The notes under the pieces were generated by a model. That model was not told the origin of the DNA and searched no databases. It was given only the letters and a program-made list of their open reading frames with translations. From DASRWI01 sp035654655 (GTDB lineage: Bacteria; Bacteroidota; Ignavibacteria; Ignavibacteriales; Ignavibacteriaceae), in assembly GCA_035654655.1 (NCBI GenBank), contig DASRWI010000024.1, forward strand, positions 1 to 52,525: 52,525 nt of DNA, written 5' to 3'. Position 1 is the first letter of the stretch. Each line of letters starts with the position of its first letter. The position numbers and the translations under genes are program-made. Below, piece by piece: positions 35,310 through 44,299 of the stretch.

Positions 35310-36668
35310 ATGTTTAAATTCTACAATTCTTTTAAAGTAATATTTTTTATTTTCATAATTGCTAAGTTAAGTTTAGCTCAAGGTATGTCCAGTAGAACAA
35401 TTACTGTAGATGGAAATCCATCTGATTGGATTGGAACACCTGGTGTAAACATTCATTCAGTTGTAATTTCTGAAGGTGAATGGATTTATAAAGGAACTTC
35501 TGGAGATGAAAGAACTGATTACACTTGGGCACAACCTCCTTCTAATAATGATATTACAGAAGTAAGAATGGGAACAGATGGAACTAATTTATATTTCCTT
35601 GTGAGAATGAGTGATATAACTGATGAGCAATTTCCTCATTTATGTTTTGTTATTACCAATGGAGTATCAATAATGACATTCATAGGGGATGATTCAGATG
35701 ATGGAAACTTTAATGGAGGACCATCAATTCCTTTAGGCAATGATATTCAAAAAGGAAGGCTTATAGACGTTCATTATTCAAGTTATCCTTGTGCAGAATT
35801 ATATAATGGTGGAAGTTGGTATAATAATATTTCTGTTTCCATTAGTACAACAAATGATGTTATTGAATTTGCTTTAAATTTAACAGATTTAGGTCTCACT
35901 TCATCTTCATCAACAAATATTTCTTTTATTACCGCTCCAAATAGAATTGGGTGGAATAACGATGTTGATGGTACAGCATGGAATTTTGGTTTTGGTCCTG
36001 GAGCTGTTGATGTTATGACTCCTGGTTCTGGAAATGATAATGCCTGGCTTAGGGATGTTTCCGATGGTGATATTGATTCTTATGCAACGATTAATTTAGC
36101 TGATGTTCCCTTACCTGTTGAACTTACATCCTTAACCGCCATTATAAAAGAAAACAATGTAGAATTAAATTGGATTACTGAAACTGAAGTCAATTCATTC
36201 TCCTTTGAAATTGAAAAACAAGTTTCAAATGTATGGGAAAAGATAGGTGAAGTTAAAGCTAATGGAAATTCCAACAGTGAAAAATTTTATTCTTTTGTTG
36301 ATAAAGTTCAAACCTCAGACAATATTACTTATAGATTGAAAATGATTGATGCTGATGGTTCTTATAAATATAGTAAAATAGTTGAAGTTGGTATCAATAA
36401 TCCTTCTAAGTTTTTACTAAATCAGAATTATCCAAACCCTTTTAATCCATCGACAATAATTAGTTTTAATGTTCCTGAAAAATCTAATGTTACATTAAAG
36501 GTCTTTGATATGTTAGGAAATGAAGTGGCAACCTTAATTAATGAAGTAAAAGATGCAGGTTACTATAATATAGATTTTGACGGCTCAAGGTTAACTTCAG
36601 GAATTTATGTGTATGAACTATCTCATGGTGTTTATCGCTCTATAAGAAAAATGACTTTACTTAAGTAG
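35310..36668 (+). CDS. Secreted protein with CBM9/DOMON-like domain and T9SS C-terminal domain
   Basis: The 452 residues begin with a signal peptide (about 1-23). A beta-sandwich region follows, with ITVDGNPSDWIG near 30-41 and VRMGTDGTNLYFLVRMSD near 87-104, which matches carbohydrate-binding module family 9-like domains. The linker PLPVELTSLTA and an FN3-like segment (about 270-350) are typical of T9SS proteins in this clade, and the sorting domain starts near 370 (LNQNYPNPFNPSTIISFNV ... RKMTLLK). Binding to extracellular polysaccharide is a reasonable inference; no enzymatic site is evident. It is probably co-transcribed with the hybrid kinase upstream. Confidence 0.8.
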   Translation: MFKFYNSFKVIFFIFIIAKLSLAQGMSSRTITVDGNPSDWIGTPGVNIHSVVISEGEWIYKGTSGDERTDYTWAQPPSNNDITEVRMGTDGTNLYFLVRMSDITDEQFPHLCFVITNGVSIMTFIGDDSDDGNFNGGPSIPLGNDIQKGRLIDVHYSSYPCAELYNGGSWYNNISVSISTTNDVIEFALNLTDLGLTSSSSTNISFITAPNRIGWNNDVDGTAWNFGFGPGAVDVMTPGSGNDNAWLRDVSDGDIDSYATINLADVPLPVELTSLTAIIKENNVELNWITETEVNSFSFEIEKQVSNVWEKIGEVKANGNSNSEKFYSFVDKVQTSDNITYRLKMIDADGSYKYSKIVEVGINNPSKFLLNQNYPNPFNPSTIISFNVPEKSNVTLKVFDMLGNEVATLINEVKDAGYYNIDFDGSRLTSGIYVYELSHGVYRSIRKMTLLK

Positions 36669-36673
36669 AAACA

Positions 36674-36704
36674 AAAAAAGGGACATTAAGAATGTCCCTT
36701 TTTT
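36674..36704 (+). terminator. Bidirectional intrinsic terminator
   Basis: A 14-bp perfect stem (AAAAAAGGGACATT / AATGTCCCTTTTTT) with a three-base loop lies between the CBM9-like gene and the convergent ornithine aminotransferase gene. Confidence 0.9.
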
Positions 36705-36716
36705 ATAAATAATTAT

Positions 36717-37919
36717 TTATATCTCCGCCATTACTTCTTTTACGTTCTTAACAGCCCAATCTATTTCTTCTTTTTTAATTACCAATGGAGGAGCAAAACG
36801 AATTACATTATCGTGAGTCTCTTTGCAAAGGATTCCTCTCTTCATTAATGCTTCACAGAATCTTCTTGCACCTTTTGCTTCTGGGTATAATTCAACTCCT
36901 ATGAATAATCCTTTACCTCTAACTTCTTTTATATAATCAGACTTAATTTTCTTTAATTCATCAACAAAGTATTTACCAAGTTCAGCAGAATTTTCAATAA
37001 GTTTTTCTTCAACTAAAACTTTTAAGCTTTCTCTTGCAATTGCTGCTGCTAAAGGATTACCTCCGAAAGTTGAACCGTGATCACCTGGATTAAATACGCC
37101 AAGTACATCTTTATTAGATAATACTGCAGATACAGGATAACATCCACCTGATAATGCTTTTCCAATTATAACCATATCAGGAGTAATACCTTCGTGTTGG
37201 AATGCGAATAGTTTTCCAGTTCTTCCAAGTCCGCATTGTATTTCATCAGCAATAAATAACACATTATTCTTTTTGCAGGCATCAAAACATTTTTTCAAAT
37301 ATCCAGCCGGAGGAACAATAACTCCACCTTCACCCTGTACTGGTTCAACTAAAAAAGCGGCAGTATTTTTTGTAATTGCTTTTTCCATAGCTTCAAAATC
37401 ACCGTAAGGAACTACTTTAAAACCAGGCGTAAATGGACCAAATCCATCTCTATATTGTGCTTCAGTGGAAAAGCTAATTATTGAAATCGTTCTTCCTGCA
37501 AAGTTATTTGCACAGACAATAATTTCTGCTTTTTGGTCTTCAACTTTTTTTACTTTATAAGCCCATTTACGTGCCCCTTTTAATGCAGTTTCAACAGCTT
37601 CAGCACCTGAGTTCATAGGCAATGACATTTCATAACCTGTCAATTCACTTAATTCTTTATATAAAAATGGAAGCTGGTCATTCCTGAAAGCTCTTGAAGT
37701 AAGCGTGACTTTATCCGCCTGTTCTTTCATTGCCTTGATAATACGTGGATGGCAATGTCCCTGATTTACAGCAGAATAGGCTGCAAGGCAGTCAAGATAT
37801 TTTTTACCTTCAACATCATAAACCCAAACACCCTCAGCTTTAGTAATTACTACATCCAGCGGGTGATAATTATGCGCTCCATATTTTTCTTCTATCTCAA
37901 TGAAATCCTTTGTTTGCAT
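36717..37919 (-). CDS. rocD: Ornithine--oxo-acid aminotransferase RocD
   Basis: PLP-dependent class III aminotransferase that converts ornithine to glutamate-5-semialdehyde, 400 residues. The N-terminal EEKYGAHNYHPLDVVI is diagnostic of ornithine aminotransferases. Asp225 lies in FIADEIQCGLGRTG, the Schiff-base lysine is K254 in IIGKALSGGCYP, and STFGGNPLAAAIA completes the cofactor site. AAAGG seven bases before the ATG supports the start. It is monocistronic and divergent from the HlyD/VTC/DUF4956/CotH operon, ending at a bidirectional terminator. It connects arginine/ornithine breakdown with proline and glutamate pools. Confidence 0.95.
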   Translation of the reverse strand: MQTKDFIEIEEKYGAHNYHPLDVVITKAEGVWVYDVEGKKYLDCLAAYSAVNQGHCHPRIIKAMKEQADKVTLTSRAFRNDQLPFLYKELSELTGYEMSLPMNSGAEAVETALKGARKWAYKVKKVEDQKAEIIVCANNFAGRTISIISFSTEAQYRDGFGPFTPGFKVVPYGDFEAMEKAITKNTAAFLVEPVQGEGGVIVPPAGYLKKCFDACKKNNVLFIADEIQCGLGRTGKLFAFQHEGITPDMVIIGKALSGGCYPVSAVLSNKDVLGVFNPGDHGSTFGGNPLAAAIARESLKVLVEEKLIENSAELGKYFVDELKKIKSDYIKEVRGKGLFIGVELYPEAKGARRFCEALMKRGILCKETHDNVIRFAPPLVIKKEEIDWAVKNVKEVMAEI

Positions 37920-38094
37920 AAATAACCTTTTCTATTTTTTATTTGAGTATTCAAAATTAAGGAGTTAAATCTTAATAAAAAACTGATTTTATCCCTCTTT
38001 CGCAACTAAAAATTTTTTTTGTGCCTATTTAATTTTATGCTTTATTATAGAGCCTAAAATAGCTTATATTTAGACGAACTATTTTTAGATTTTA

Positions 38095-39129
38095 ATGAAA
38101 ACAAAACATATTCTTCTTATTGCAGTACCAGTAGTTTTAATTATAATTTTTCTCTTACCAATAAAAATTCCTTTTGTTATAAAGGCTGAAGGTTTAGTTG
38201 TTCCGGGAAAAGAATGGCTGCTCTTCAAAGACCCAAATGGAAGCTTCTCTTCTATCTTAAAAAATAATGCCAAGGGAATAAGTGAATCATATTTTACTAC
38301 AACAAATGAACGCGGAGATGCATTCAAATTTTCTTTTGCTGATAACATATCTGATGGATGTGTTGTATTTAAAGGTGATACTATTGCCTTGATACATAGT
38401 AACGAAATTGAACGTCAGCTTATTGGTCTAAGAAGTGAACTTAATACAACATTAAAATCATTAAATGTTGTTTCAACCGGAGAGAAAGCACCAATAATTG
38501 AACAGGCTAAAAATCAATTAGCATTTGCAAAAAAACAGGTTGAAGATTATAAAAAAGTTTATGATAGGAACAAAATACAGTTCGAAAAAAATTTAATTCC
38601 TGTTCAAGATTATGAAACTTCATTAAGCACTTACCAACTTTATCAACTAAACGTCTCAATTGCAGAAGCTCAATTAAGCAGTTTGTTGACCGGAGCTAAA
38701 AAGGAAGAACTTGATTTAGTAAAAGCACAATCAGAAGCATTAAAGAATGAAATAAATGTTCTTGAAAAGCGTTCTGCAAGTTTTGAAATGATTAGTCCTA
38801 TAAATGGGATTGCAAAATCAGAAGTAGAATCTGATACTTTAATAAGAATTACTAATGTAGAAGATGCAGTTTTAATTATCCCCATAAAACCTGAGGAATC
38901 TGTATTTGTAACTGAAAATTGTGGAATTAAAATAAATGGCGAAAAAGCTGAATTTCTAAGAACAAAAAATAAATCCGTCATTGGCAGTCCGGCCATTTAT
39001 TATGTTTATGTTAAAGTAAAACAAAGCAGCTTTTTAAATAATTCGCTTTCTGCTGAGGCAGAAATTAATTGCGAAAGTTTATCTTTATTTGATTATTTAG
39101 TTCGTAAAATCAAATTGTTGCTAAGCTAA
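38095..39129 (+). CDS. HlyD/RND-type periplasmic adaptor (membrane fusion) protein without a cognate transporter nearby
   Basis: A 344-residue protein with an N-terminal membrane anchor (about 6-22) and the two halves of a lipoyl-like domain: residues about 45-105, with VVFKGDTIALI, and about 230-260, with SPINGIAKSEVESDTLIRI. Between them is a long alpha-helical hairpin (about 108-228, rich in Glu/Lys/Gln/Leu heptads). A beta-barrel-like end follows and a short hydrophobic C-terminus. This is the adaptor architecture of tripartite pumps and type I secretion, yet no ABC, RND or TolC gene is near. Its TAA overlaps the next ATG (TAATG). There is no clear ribosome binding site. Confidence 0.8.
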   Translation: MKTKHILLIAVPVVLIIIFLLPIKIPFVIKAEGLVVPGKEWLLFKDPNGSFSSILKNNAKGISESYFTTTNERGDAFKFSFADNISDGCVVFKGDTIALIHSNEIERQLIGLRSELNTTLKSLNVVSTGEKAPIIEQAKNQLAFAKKQVEDYKKVYDRNKIQFEKNLIPVQDYETSLSTYQLYQLNVSIAEAQLSSLLTGAKKEELDLVKAQSEALKNEINVLEKRSASFEMISPINGIAKSEVESDTLIRITNVEDAVLIIPIKPEESVFVTENCGIKINGEKAEFLRTKNKSVIGSPAIYYVYVKVKQSSFLNNSLSAEAEINCESLSLFDYLVRKIKLLLS

Positions 39130-39905
39130 TGAAATACGAATACAAGTATTTAATTCCTAATGAATTGTTAGAACAGGTAAGAGATTATCTTAAACCTTAT
39201 ATTGAGCAGGATAAATATACCCCTGATGGTTCCAATGAATATTTAGTCAGGAGTATTTACTTTGATAATAATGACCTTACAAGTTTTTTTGATAAAGTTG
39301 AAGGAGTTGCTAAAAGGAAGAAAATAAGAATTAGAGGGTACAATACTTTAACTGAAGACAGCATAGTTTTTCTTGAGATAAAAAGAAAAATTAATAATCA
39401 TACACAAAAGCATAGATTTAAAATTCCATATAACTGTTTGGGCAATTTTCTTGATAACGATGGTGCACTGCCATACAAAATTAAAAAGGCAGATGTAAAT
39501 CCTTTAAATTATTTTTTGTATAATTTTAAGATTGGCAGATTGAAACCTGTTGTTCTTATTAATTATACCCGTGAAGCTTATTTTTCAAAATTTGATAAAA
39601 ATCTTCGAATTACTTTTGATAAGGCAATAAATTACAAACCTTATCCTGAACTTAATACATTATTTGATGATTATGGATTAAGAGAAGCTAAATCTAATTA
39701 TTTTATTTTGGAAATTAAATTTTATACTTCTTATCCTTTATGGCTTATTAATTTAACCAGACATTTTGAACTTCAAAGAATTTCATTTTCAAAATACACT
39801 GTTTGCCTTGAGGATTATAAAAAACACTCTTTCTTATTTAATAAGCATTTTCAATTATATAATAAATTTAAAGTACCAATGGAGTTTACAAAGGATTTCG
39901 ATTAA
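39129..39905 (+). CDS. VTC-domain protein (polyphosphate polymerase-like)
   Basis: 258 residues covering a single VTC catalytic-tunnel domain, related to the Vtc4 polyphosphate polymerase, which makes polyP from ATP. The tunnel residues are visible: KYEYKYL at 2-8, RSIYFDN (41-47), the Arg/Lys ladder KRKKIRIRGY (62-71), E83-I-K85, TR148, E195-I-K197 and K222 in SKYTVCLED. No transmembrane segment or SPX domain is present, so the enzyme must rely on the neighbouring membrane protein for location. TAATG overlaps join it to both neighbours. PolyP synthesis is inferred from the family; bacterial members are little characterised. Confidence 0.9.
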   Translation: MKYEYKYLIPNELLEQVRDYLKPYIEQDKYTPDGSNEYLVRSIYFDNNDLTSFFDKVEGVAKRKKIRIRGYNTLTEDSIVFLEIKRKINNHTQKHRFKIPYNCLGNFLDNDGALPYKIKKADVNPLNYFLYNFKIGRLKPVVLINYTREAYFSKFDKNLRITFDKAINYKPYPELNTLFDDYGLREAKSNYFILEIKFYTSYPLWLINLTRHFELQRISFSKYTVCLEDYKKHSFLFNKHFQLYNKFKVPMEFTKDFD

Positions 39906-40573
39906 TGGACCAACATTTACAAAATTTATTTCAATTTACCATTTCAGCAGGGCAAGTATTTGAAAGCTTAATTGTTTCTTTTCTTTGCGGATTAATTATT
40001 GTTTTCTTTTATAAGATGAGTTATAAAGGACCTGGATTTACAACAAGCTTTTTGTCTTCTTTAGTCATTTTAACTATGATAACTGCTTTAGTTATTATGG
40101 TGATAGGTAATAATCTGGCAAGAGCTTTTGGTCTGGTTGGTGCAATGTCAATTATTCGATTTAGAACTGCAGTTAAGGAAACTATGGACATCATTTTCAT
40201 ATTTTTTGCTTTAGCAATTGGCTTAACAGCAGGCGTAGGTTTTTATAAGGCGGCCTTTGCAGCAGCAATACTTATAGGATGTATAACTCTTCTTCTAAGC
40301 AGGGCAAAAATATTAACCAGCTACAAAAAACATTATCTGCTCCAATTTATTACATCTGAATCAGAAGCTAATGGCTATAGTGATATCTTAAAAAAATACT
40401 GTAGCAGTTATAAGCTTGTAAATGTAAAAAATTTTGGAAGTACTGATTCTCTTGAACTTGCTTATTATATCAATTTAAAAGACCAGAATAATTCAAATAT
40501 TTTTGTAGGTGAATTAAAGAAAATACACGGTATTAGCAATATCAATGTATTTTATGAGGAAGATAATTTTTAA
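39905..40573 (+). CDS. DUF4956 membrane protein
   Basis: Membrane protein of 222 residues with about four transmembrane segments: 18-35, 45-65, and two around 92-128. The conserved loop GLVGAMSIIRFRTAVKE (about 78-94), with an Arg pair and an acidic residue at the membrane edge, is the hallmark of DUF4956. A soluble C-terminal ferredoxin-like domain of about 80 residues follows. The family is known mainly for sitting beside VTC-domain genes. A role as membrane partner or conduit for the polymer, analogous to yeast Vtc1-type channels, is inference. Both gene junctions are single-base TAATG overlaps. Confidence 0.87.
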   Translation: MDQHLQNLFQFTISAGQVFESLIVSFLCGLIIVFFYKMSYKGPGFTTSFLSSLVILTMITALVIMVIGNNLARAFGLVGAMSIIRFRTAVKETMDIIFIFFALAIGLTAGVGFYKAAFAAAILIGCITLLLSRAKILTSYKKHYLLQFITSESEANGYSDILKKYCSSYKLVNVKNFGSTDSLELAYYINLKDQNNSNIFVGELKKIHGISNINVFYEEDNF

Positions 40574-42882
40574 TGAAAAAATTTACCGCATTTATTGTAT
40601 TACTATTTGCAGTTTTTATAGCAGCTCAGACTAAATTAGACTTGTTATATGATGACCTGCAGATAACTAAAATTTATATCACCATAGATCCTGTACATCT
40701 TAATTTTATTTTGAACAATCCTCATTCCGATTATGAATTTCCTTGCACGGTTAATTATATAAATAGAGTAATTAATGAAACTATTGATTCAGTTGGATTT
40801 AGAATAAGAGGAAATACCTCAAGAGATGCTCAGAAAAAATCTTTCAAATTAGATTTTAATAAATATTTCCCCGGCAGGACATTTTACTCTGTTACTGAAA
40901 TGAACTTAAACGGTGAACATAATGATCCATCTATTGTTCGCAGTAAATTAGGATGGAATTTTTTTCAAAAAATGGGAATGAAATCTAGCAGAGCAAATCA
41001 TGTTGAACTTTATCTAAACAATAAATTTTATGGTGTTTATATTTCCGTTGAGCACGTTGATAAATTTTTCCTGAAAAATCATTTTGTTAATAATGACGGC
41101 AACCTCTGGAAATGCTTATGGCCTGCTGACTTAGTTTATCTTGGTGAAGACCCTAACCTTTATAAATCCACAAATGGCGGTACTACTTATGATTTAATTA
41201 CAAATGAAGTTCCAGGTGATTATACAAACTTCGCAAGATTTGTTAGAGTAGTAAATAATACTCCTCAAACAGCAATGCTTGATTCGTTAAGAAAATTGCT
41301 GGACTTAAAATCATTTTTAAAATACTTTACGACTAATGTTTTGTTCGGAGCCTGGGATGACTACTGGTTTTTAAAAAATAATTATTATATCTACCACGAA
41401 CCGGTAAAAGATAAAATTATTTTAATTCCTTATGATTATGATAACTCAATGGGAGTTGATTGGTTTGGAGTTGATTGGTCGCAAAGAAGTCCTTATATGT
41501 TTGGTAATTCAAATGAACCAAGACCATTAACAAGAAATCTTTTTAATTATCTTTCCATAACAAATTTGTATACGCATTTTCTTGATTTTTATTCTCAGCT
41601 CTTTAAGTTGAATAATTGGGAACCTGAAATTGATTTTTATAGAAACCAAATAGTACTTCCCGCTCAGAGAGATACTTTTAGAACAAAAGATTATGGATTT
41701 ACAATTGATGATTTTTATAATTCATATTCTGCAAATCACTATAGTAATCAACATGTAAAATTTGGATTAAAGGAATTTGCAAATAGAAGATATACTTCAG
41801 TTAGAAATCAAATTTTTTATAGTAATGCAAATCCAATAGTTTATGATTACGATTATTATCCGAAGAGTCCGCGACCTATTGATACTATTCATTTTAATGT
41901 TTCCTTGTTCAGCAGAGCTAAATTAACTAAAGCTTTAATTCAAATTAAATACTCAAATGACCATTGGGTTGAATATCCATTAACTTTTAATCCAATACCT
42001 GACACCAAGTTAATTGAAGAAGCTGATAGATGGAGCGTGAACATCCCTCCTATTGGAAGAAATAACGTAATAGGTTTTAGATTTTACTTATTAGATTCAT
42101 TAAACCAATCTGATTCTTATCCAAGAAATTTGGTAACAATTACTTCAACTGATACAATAAATAACGTTGTTATAAATGAAGTTCTTGCAAAAAATACTTC
42201 TATAATTCAAGACGATGCAGGGCAGTTTGAAGATTGGATTGAAGTTTATAATCCAACTACTCAATCGATTGATTTATCAAATTATTATTTAACAGATAAT
42301 CCTTTAAATCTTAATAAATGGCAATTCCCTTCAGGTACTATTTTAAGTCCTTTTGAACATAAAATTATTTGGTGCGATGAAGATTCTTCTCAAGGACCTA
42401 TGCATGCAAACTTTAAAATTGCTATTGAAGGTGAATTTATTGCTCTTATCAATGGAACAAGTTTTATAGATTCAATTACAATTCCTGCACAAACTGTTGA
42501 TATTTCTTATGGGAGAATTCCTTCAGGCAGTTATATTTTTGGATTTATGCCTCCAACACCTAATGCAGCAAATTCTCCTTTAAATGTTGAAGATGAAAAT
42601 GAAGTAATTACAAACTATTCTTTAAGTACTTATCCTAATCCTTTTAATTCAACCTTAACAGTTGAATATACAATTTCATCACCTTCTGAAGTTAATTTTT
42701 CTGTTTATAATTTATTGGGTGAAAAAATTAAAGAATTTAATGTAGGTAATGTTAGAGAAGGAAAATATAATTTCAAATGGAACACAGAAGCTGAAAGTTT
42801 AACAATTCCTTCCGGTATTTACTTTATCAAAATGGATTATAATAACAGGTCATTGTTTAAGAAAATAGTTTTAATGAAGTAG
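40573..42882 (+). CDS. CotH-family kinase-like secreted protein with lamin-tail domain and T9SS C-terminal domain
   Basis: 769 residues with a signal peptide (about 1-19, ending IAAQ). The CotH domain (about 25-420) contains RIRGNTSRDAQKKSFKLDF, whose Lys92 region corresponds to the nucleotide-binding lysine, and IPYDYDNSMG with Asp288/Asp290, the metal/catalytic acidic pair of CotH protein kinases. A lamin-tail domain (NNVVINEVLAKN ... EDWIEVYNPT, about 530-660) follows and then a T9SS sorting domain (STYPNPFNSTLTVEYTI ... KKIVLMK). It is predicted to be outside the cell, unusual for an ATP-dependent enzyme. It is the last gene of the adaptor/VTC/DUF4956 operon and is followed by a strong terminator. 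Confidence 0.9.
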   Translation: MKKFTAFIVLLFAVFIAAQTKLDLLYDDLQITKIYITIDPVHLNFILNNPHSDYEFPCTVNYINRVINETIDSVGFRIRGNTSRDAQKKSFKLDFNKYFPGRTFYSVTEMNLNGEHNDPSIVRSKLGWNFFQKMGMKSSRANHVELYLNNKFYGVYISVEHVDKFFLKNHFVNNDGNLWKCLWPADLVYLGEDPNLYKSTNGGTTYDLITNEVPGDYTNFARFVRVVNNTPQTAMLDSLRKLLDLKSFLKYFTTNVLFGAWDDYWFLKNNYYIYHEPVKDKIILIPYDYDNSMGVDWFGVDWSQRSPYMFGNSNEPRPLTRNLFNYLSITNLYTHFLDFYSQLFKLNNWEPEIDFYRNQIVLPAQRDTFRTKDYGFTIDDFYNSYSANHYSNQHVKFGLKEFANRRYTSVRNQIFYSNANPIVYDYDYYPKSPRPIDTIHFNVSLFSRAKLTKALIQIKYSNDHWVEYPLTFNPIPDTKLIEEADRWSVNIPPIGRNNVIGFRFYLLDSLNQSDSYPRNLVTITSTDTINNVVINEVLAKNTSIIQDDAGQFEDWIEVYNPTTQSIDLSNYYLTDNPLNLNKWQFPSGTILSPFEHKIIWCDEDSSQGPMHANFKIAIEGEFIALINGTSFIDSITIPAQTVDISYGRIPSGSYIFGFMPPTPNAANSPLNVEDENEVITNYSLSTYPNPFNSTLTVEYTISSPSEVNFSVYNLLGEKIKEFNVGNVREGKYNFKWNTEAESLTIPSGIYFIKMDYNNRSLFKKIVLMK

Positions 42883-42884
42883 AT

Positions 42885-42920
42885 AAAAAAAATGCTGATC
42901 AAATGATCAGCATTTTTTTT
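42885..42920 (+). terminator. Bidirectional intrinsic terminator
   Basis: A 16-bp perfect stem (AAAAAAAATGCTGATC / GATCAGCATTTTTTTT) with an AAAT loop starts two bases after the CotH gene and serves the convergent rseP gene as well. Confidence 0.92.
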
Positions 42921-42929
42921 TATAAATTT

Positions 42930-44282
42930 TTATAAACTTATTATATCATTATAAATAATAAATGCCATTAGCAATAACAAAATAACAAATCCTGTATTTT
43001 GAATTGCCACTTTTGCCTTAATAGGCATTTCCTTCTTTAAGATACCTTCAACAATAATAATTATTAAATGACCTCCATCCAACACAGGGAAAGGAAGAAT
43101 ATTAATAATTGCTAAACTTAGGCTTAATAATGCAAGGAAATATAAAAAGCTAAATATACCTGAATTTGCAGATTTAGCAGCAACTTGAGCAATCTTAATT
43201 GGACCACCGAATGTTTTGCTGAATTCAGTTTTTCCAGAAAATACATTGCTTAAAGAACTGAAGGTTAAATCTGTTATTTTAATAATGTCTTTAGCACCAA
43301 GTACAAATGATTCAAAAAATCCAAATGTTTTATATTCAATTTCTCCGGTAAAAATTGTTTCAACATAAACTCCAATTTTACCTTCTGAATTGGGAGTAAC
43401 AGCATATGTTAAAGTATCCTTACTTCTTACAACGACTACATCAATTTTTTTAGATTTATTTGCCTGGAAGTTTTTAACAGCTTCTTCGCTTGCATTAATA
43501 GGAACATTATTTATTGATAAAATAATATCACCCTTTTTTAATCCTGACTTTTGTGCAGGCATACCTTGAACAAAATCTCCCAAACTTGCTTTTATTCCGG
43601 ATGGTAAAAGAAACATTCCTTTATCCTGATCCGGAATTTTGTTCCTCGGAACAAATATTGATATTACCTGATTATTTCTTTGAACTTTGAAATTTAAATC
43701 AGTACCAATAGAGTTAATATAAATTTCCTGATTTACATCATCCCAAGTATTAATTTTTTTGTCATTAACACTTAAAACTTTATCCCCCTTCTGAAATCCA
43801 AGTTGTTGAGCAGGACTATTATGCTGAACATAACCAATATTGGTAGTTTTATTGATTTGCTTTCCCTGAAAGAAATTAAAACCCCAAAAAACTAATAGTG
43901 CTAAAAGTAAATTCATCATTACCCCTGCAGTAATAACAAATACTTTCTTGCCTGTTGATTTAGCACGGAATTCATAGGGTTGTGGTTCTTTATCAGCAAA
44001 TTCAGTATCAAAACTTTCATCTACCATTCCGGCTATTTTAACATAGCCTCCTAAAGGAGCAATGCATAACCTATAGTCAGTATTACCCTGTCCATCAAAA
44101 TCTTTTGGAAGGTCACCGAAAGTAAAGCCCGTTAATTTATTATAACCAAATAACCTTTTGCCAAAACCGATAGCAAAAACATCAGCTCTCATTCCACTTA
44201 ACTTTGCAGCGGCAAAATGTCCAAACTCGTGTACGAACACTAGTATAGCAATAGTAATAATAAAATAAATAATATAATCCAT
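42930..44282 (-). CDS. rseP: Site-2 protease RseP
   Basis: Inner-membrane zinc metalloprotease that cleaves transmembrane segments, including anti-sigma factors and signal-peptide remnants. The zinc motif HEFGH is at 18-22 in the first helix, the third ligand lies in FPVLDGGHL near residue 400, and two PDZ domains (about 145-215 and 225-300) lie between. At 450 residues it is full-length. It lies 17 bases behind dxr, a very common pairing in bacteria. An AAGGAG motif 12 bases before the ATG is a likely but slightly distant ribosome binding site. No rseA/sigE-like partner lies in the window. Confidence 0.95.
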   Translation of the reverse strand: MDYIIYFIITIAILVFVHEFGHFAAAKLSGMRADVFAIGFGKRLFGYNKLTGFTFGDLPKDFDGQGNTDYRLCIAPLGGYVKIAGMVDESFDTEFADKEPQPYEFRAKSTGKKVFVITAGVMMNLLLALLVFWGFNFFQGKQINKTTNIGYVQHNSPAQQLGFQKGDKVLSVNDKKINTWDDVNQEIYINSIGTDLNFKVQRNNQVISIFVPRNKIPDQDKGMFLLPSGIKASLGDFVQGMPAQKSGLKKGDIILSINNVPINASEEAVKNFQANKSKKIDVVVVRSKDTLTYAVTPNSEGKIGVYVETIFTGEIEYKTFGFFESFVLGAKDIIKITDLTFSSLSNVFSGKTEFSKTFGGPIKIAQVAAKSANSGIFSFLYFLALLSLSLAIINILPFPVLDGGHLIIIIVEGILKKEMPIKAKVAIQNTGFVILLLLMAFIIYNDIISL

Positions 44283-44299
44283 TTAGTTTGGTTACTCCT

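Noticed and set aside
38054..38088. Imperfect inverted repeat CTAAAATAG / CTATTTTTAG ahead of the adaptor gene
   Set aside because: One base out of register and made almost only of A and T in an AT-rich leader, so chance pairing is likely.
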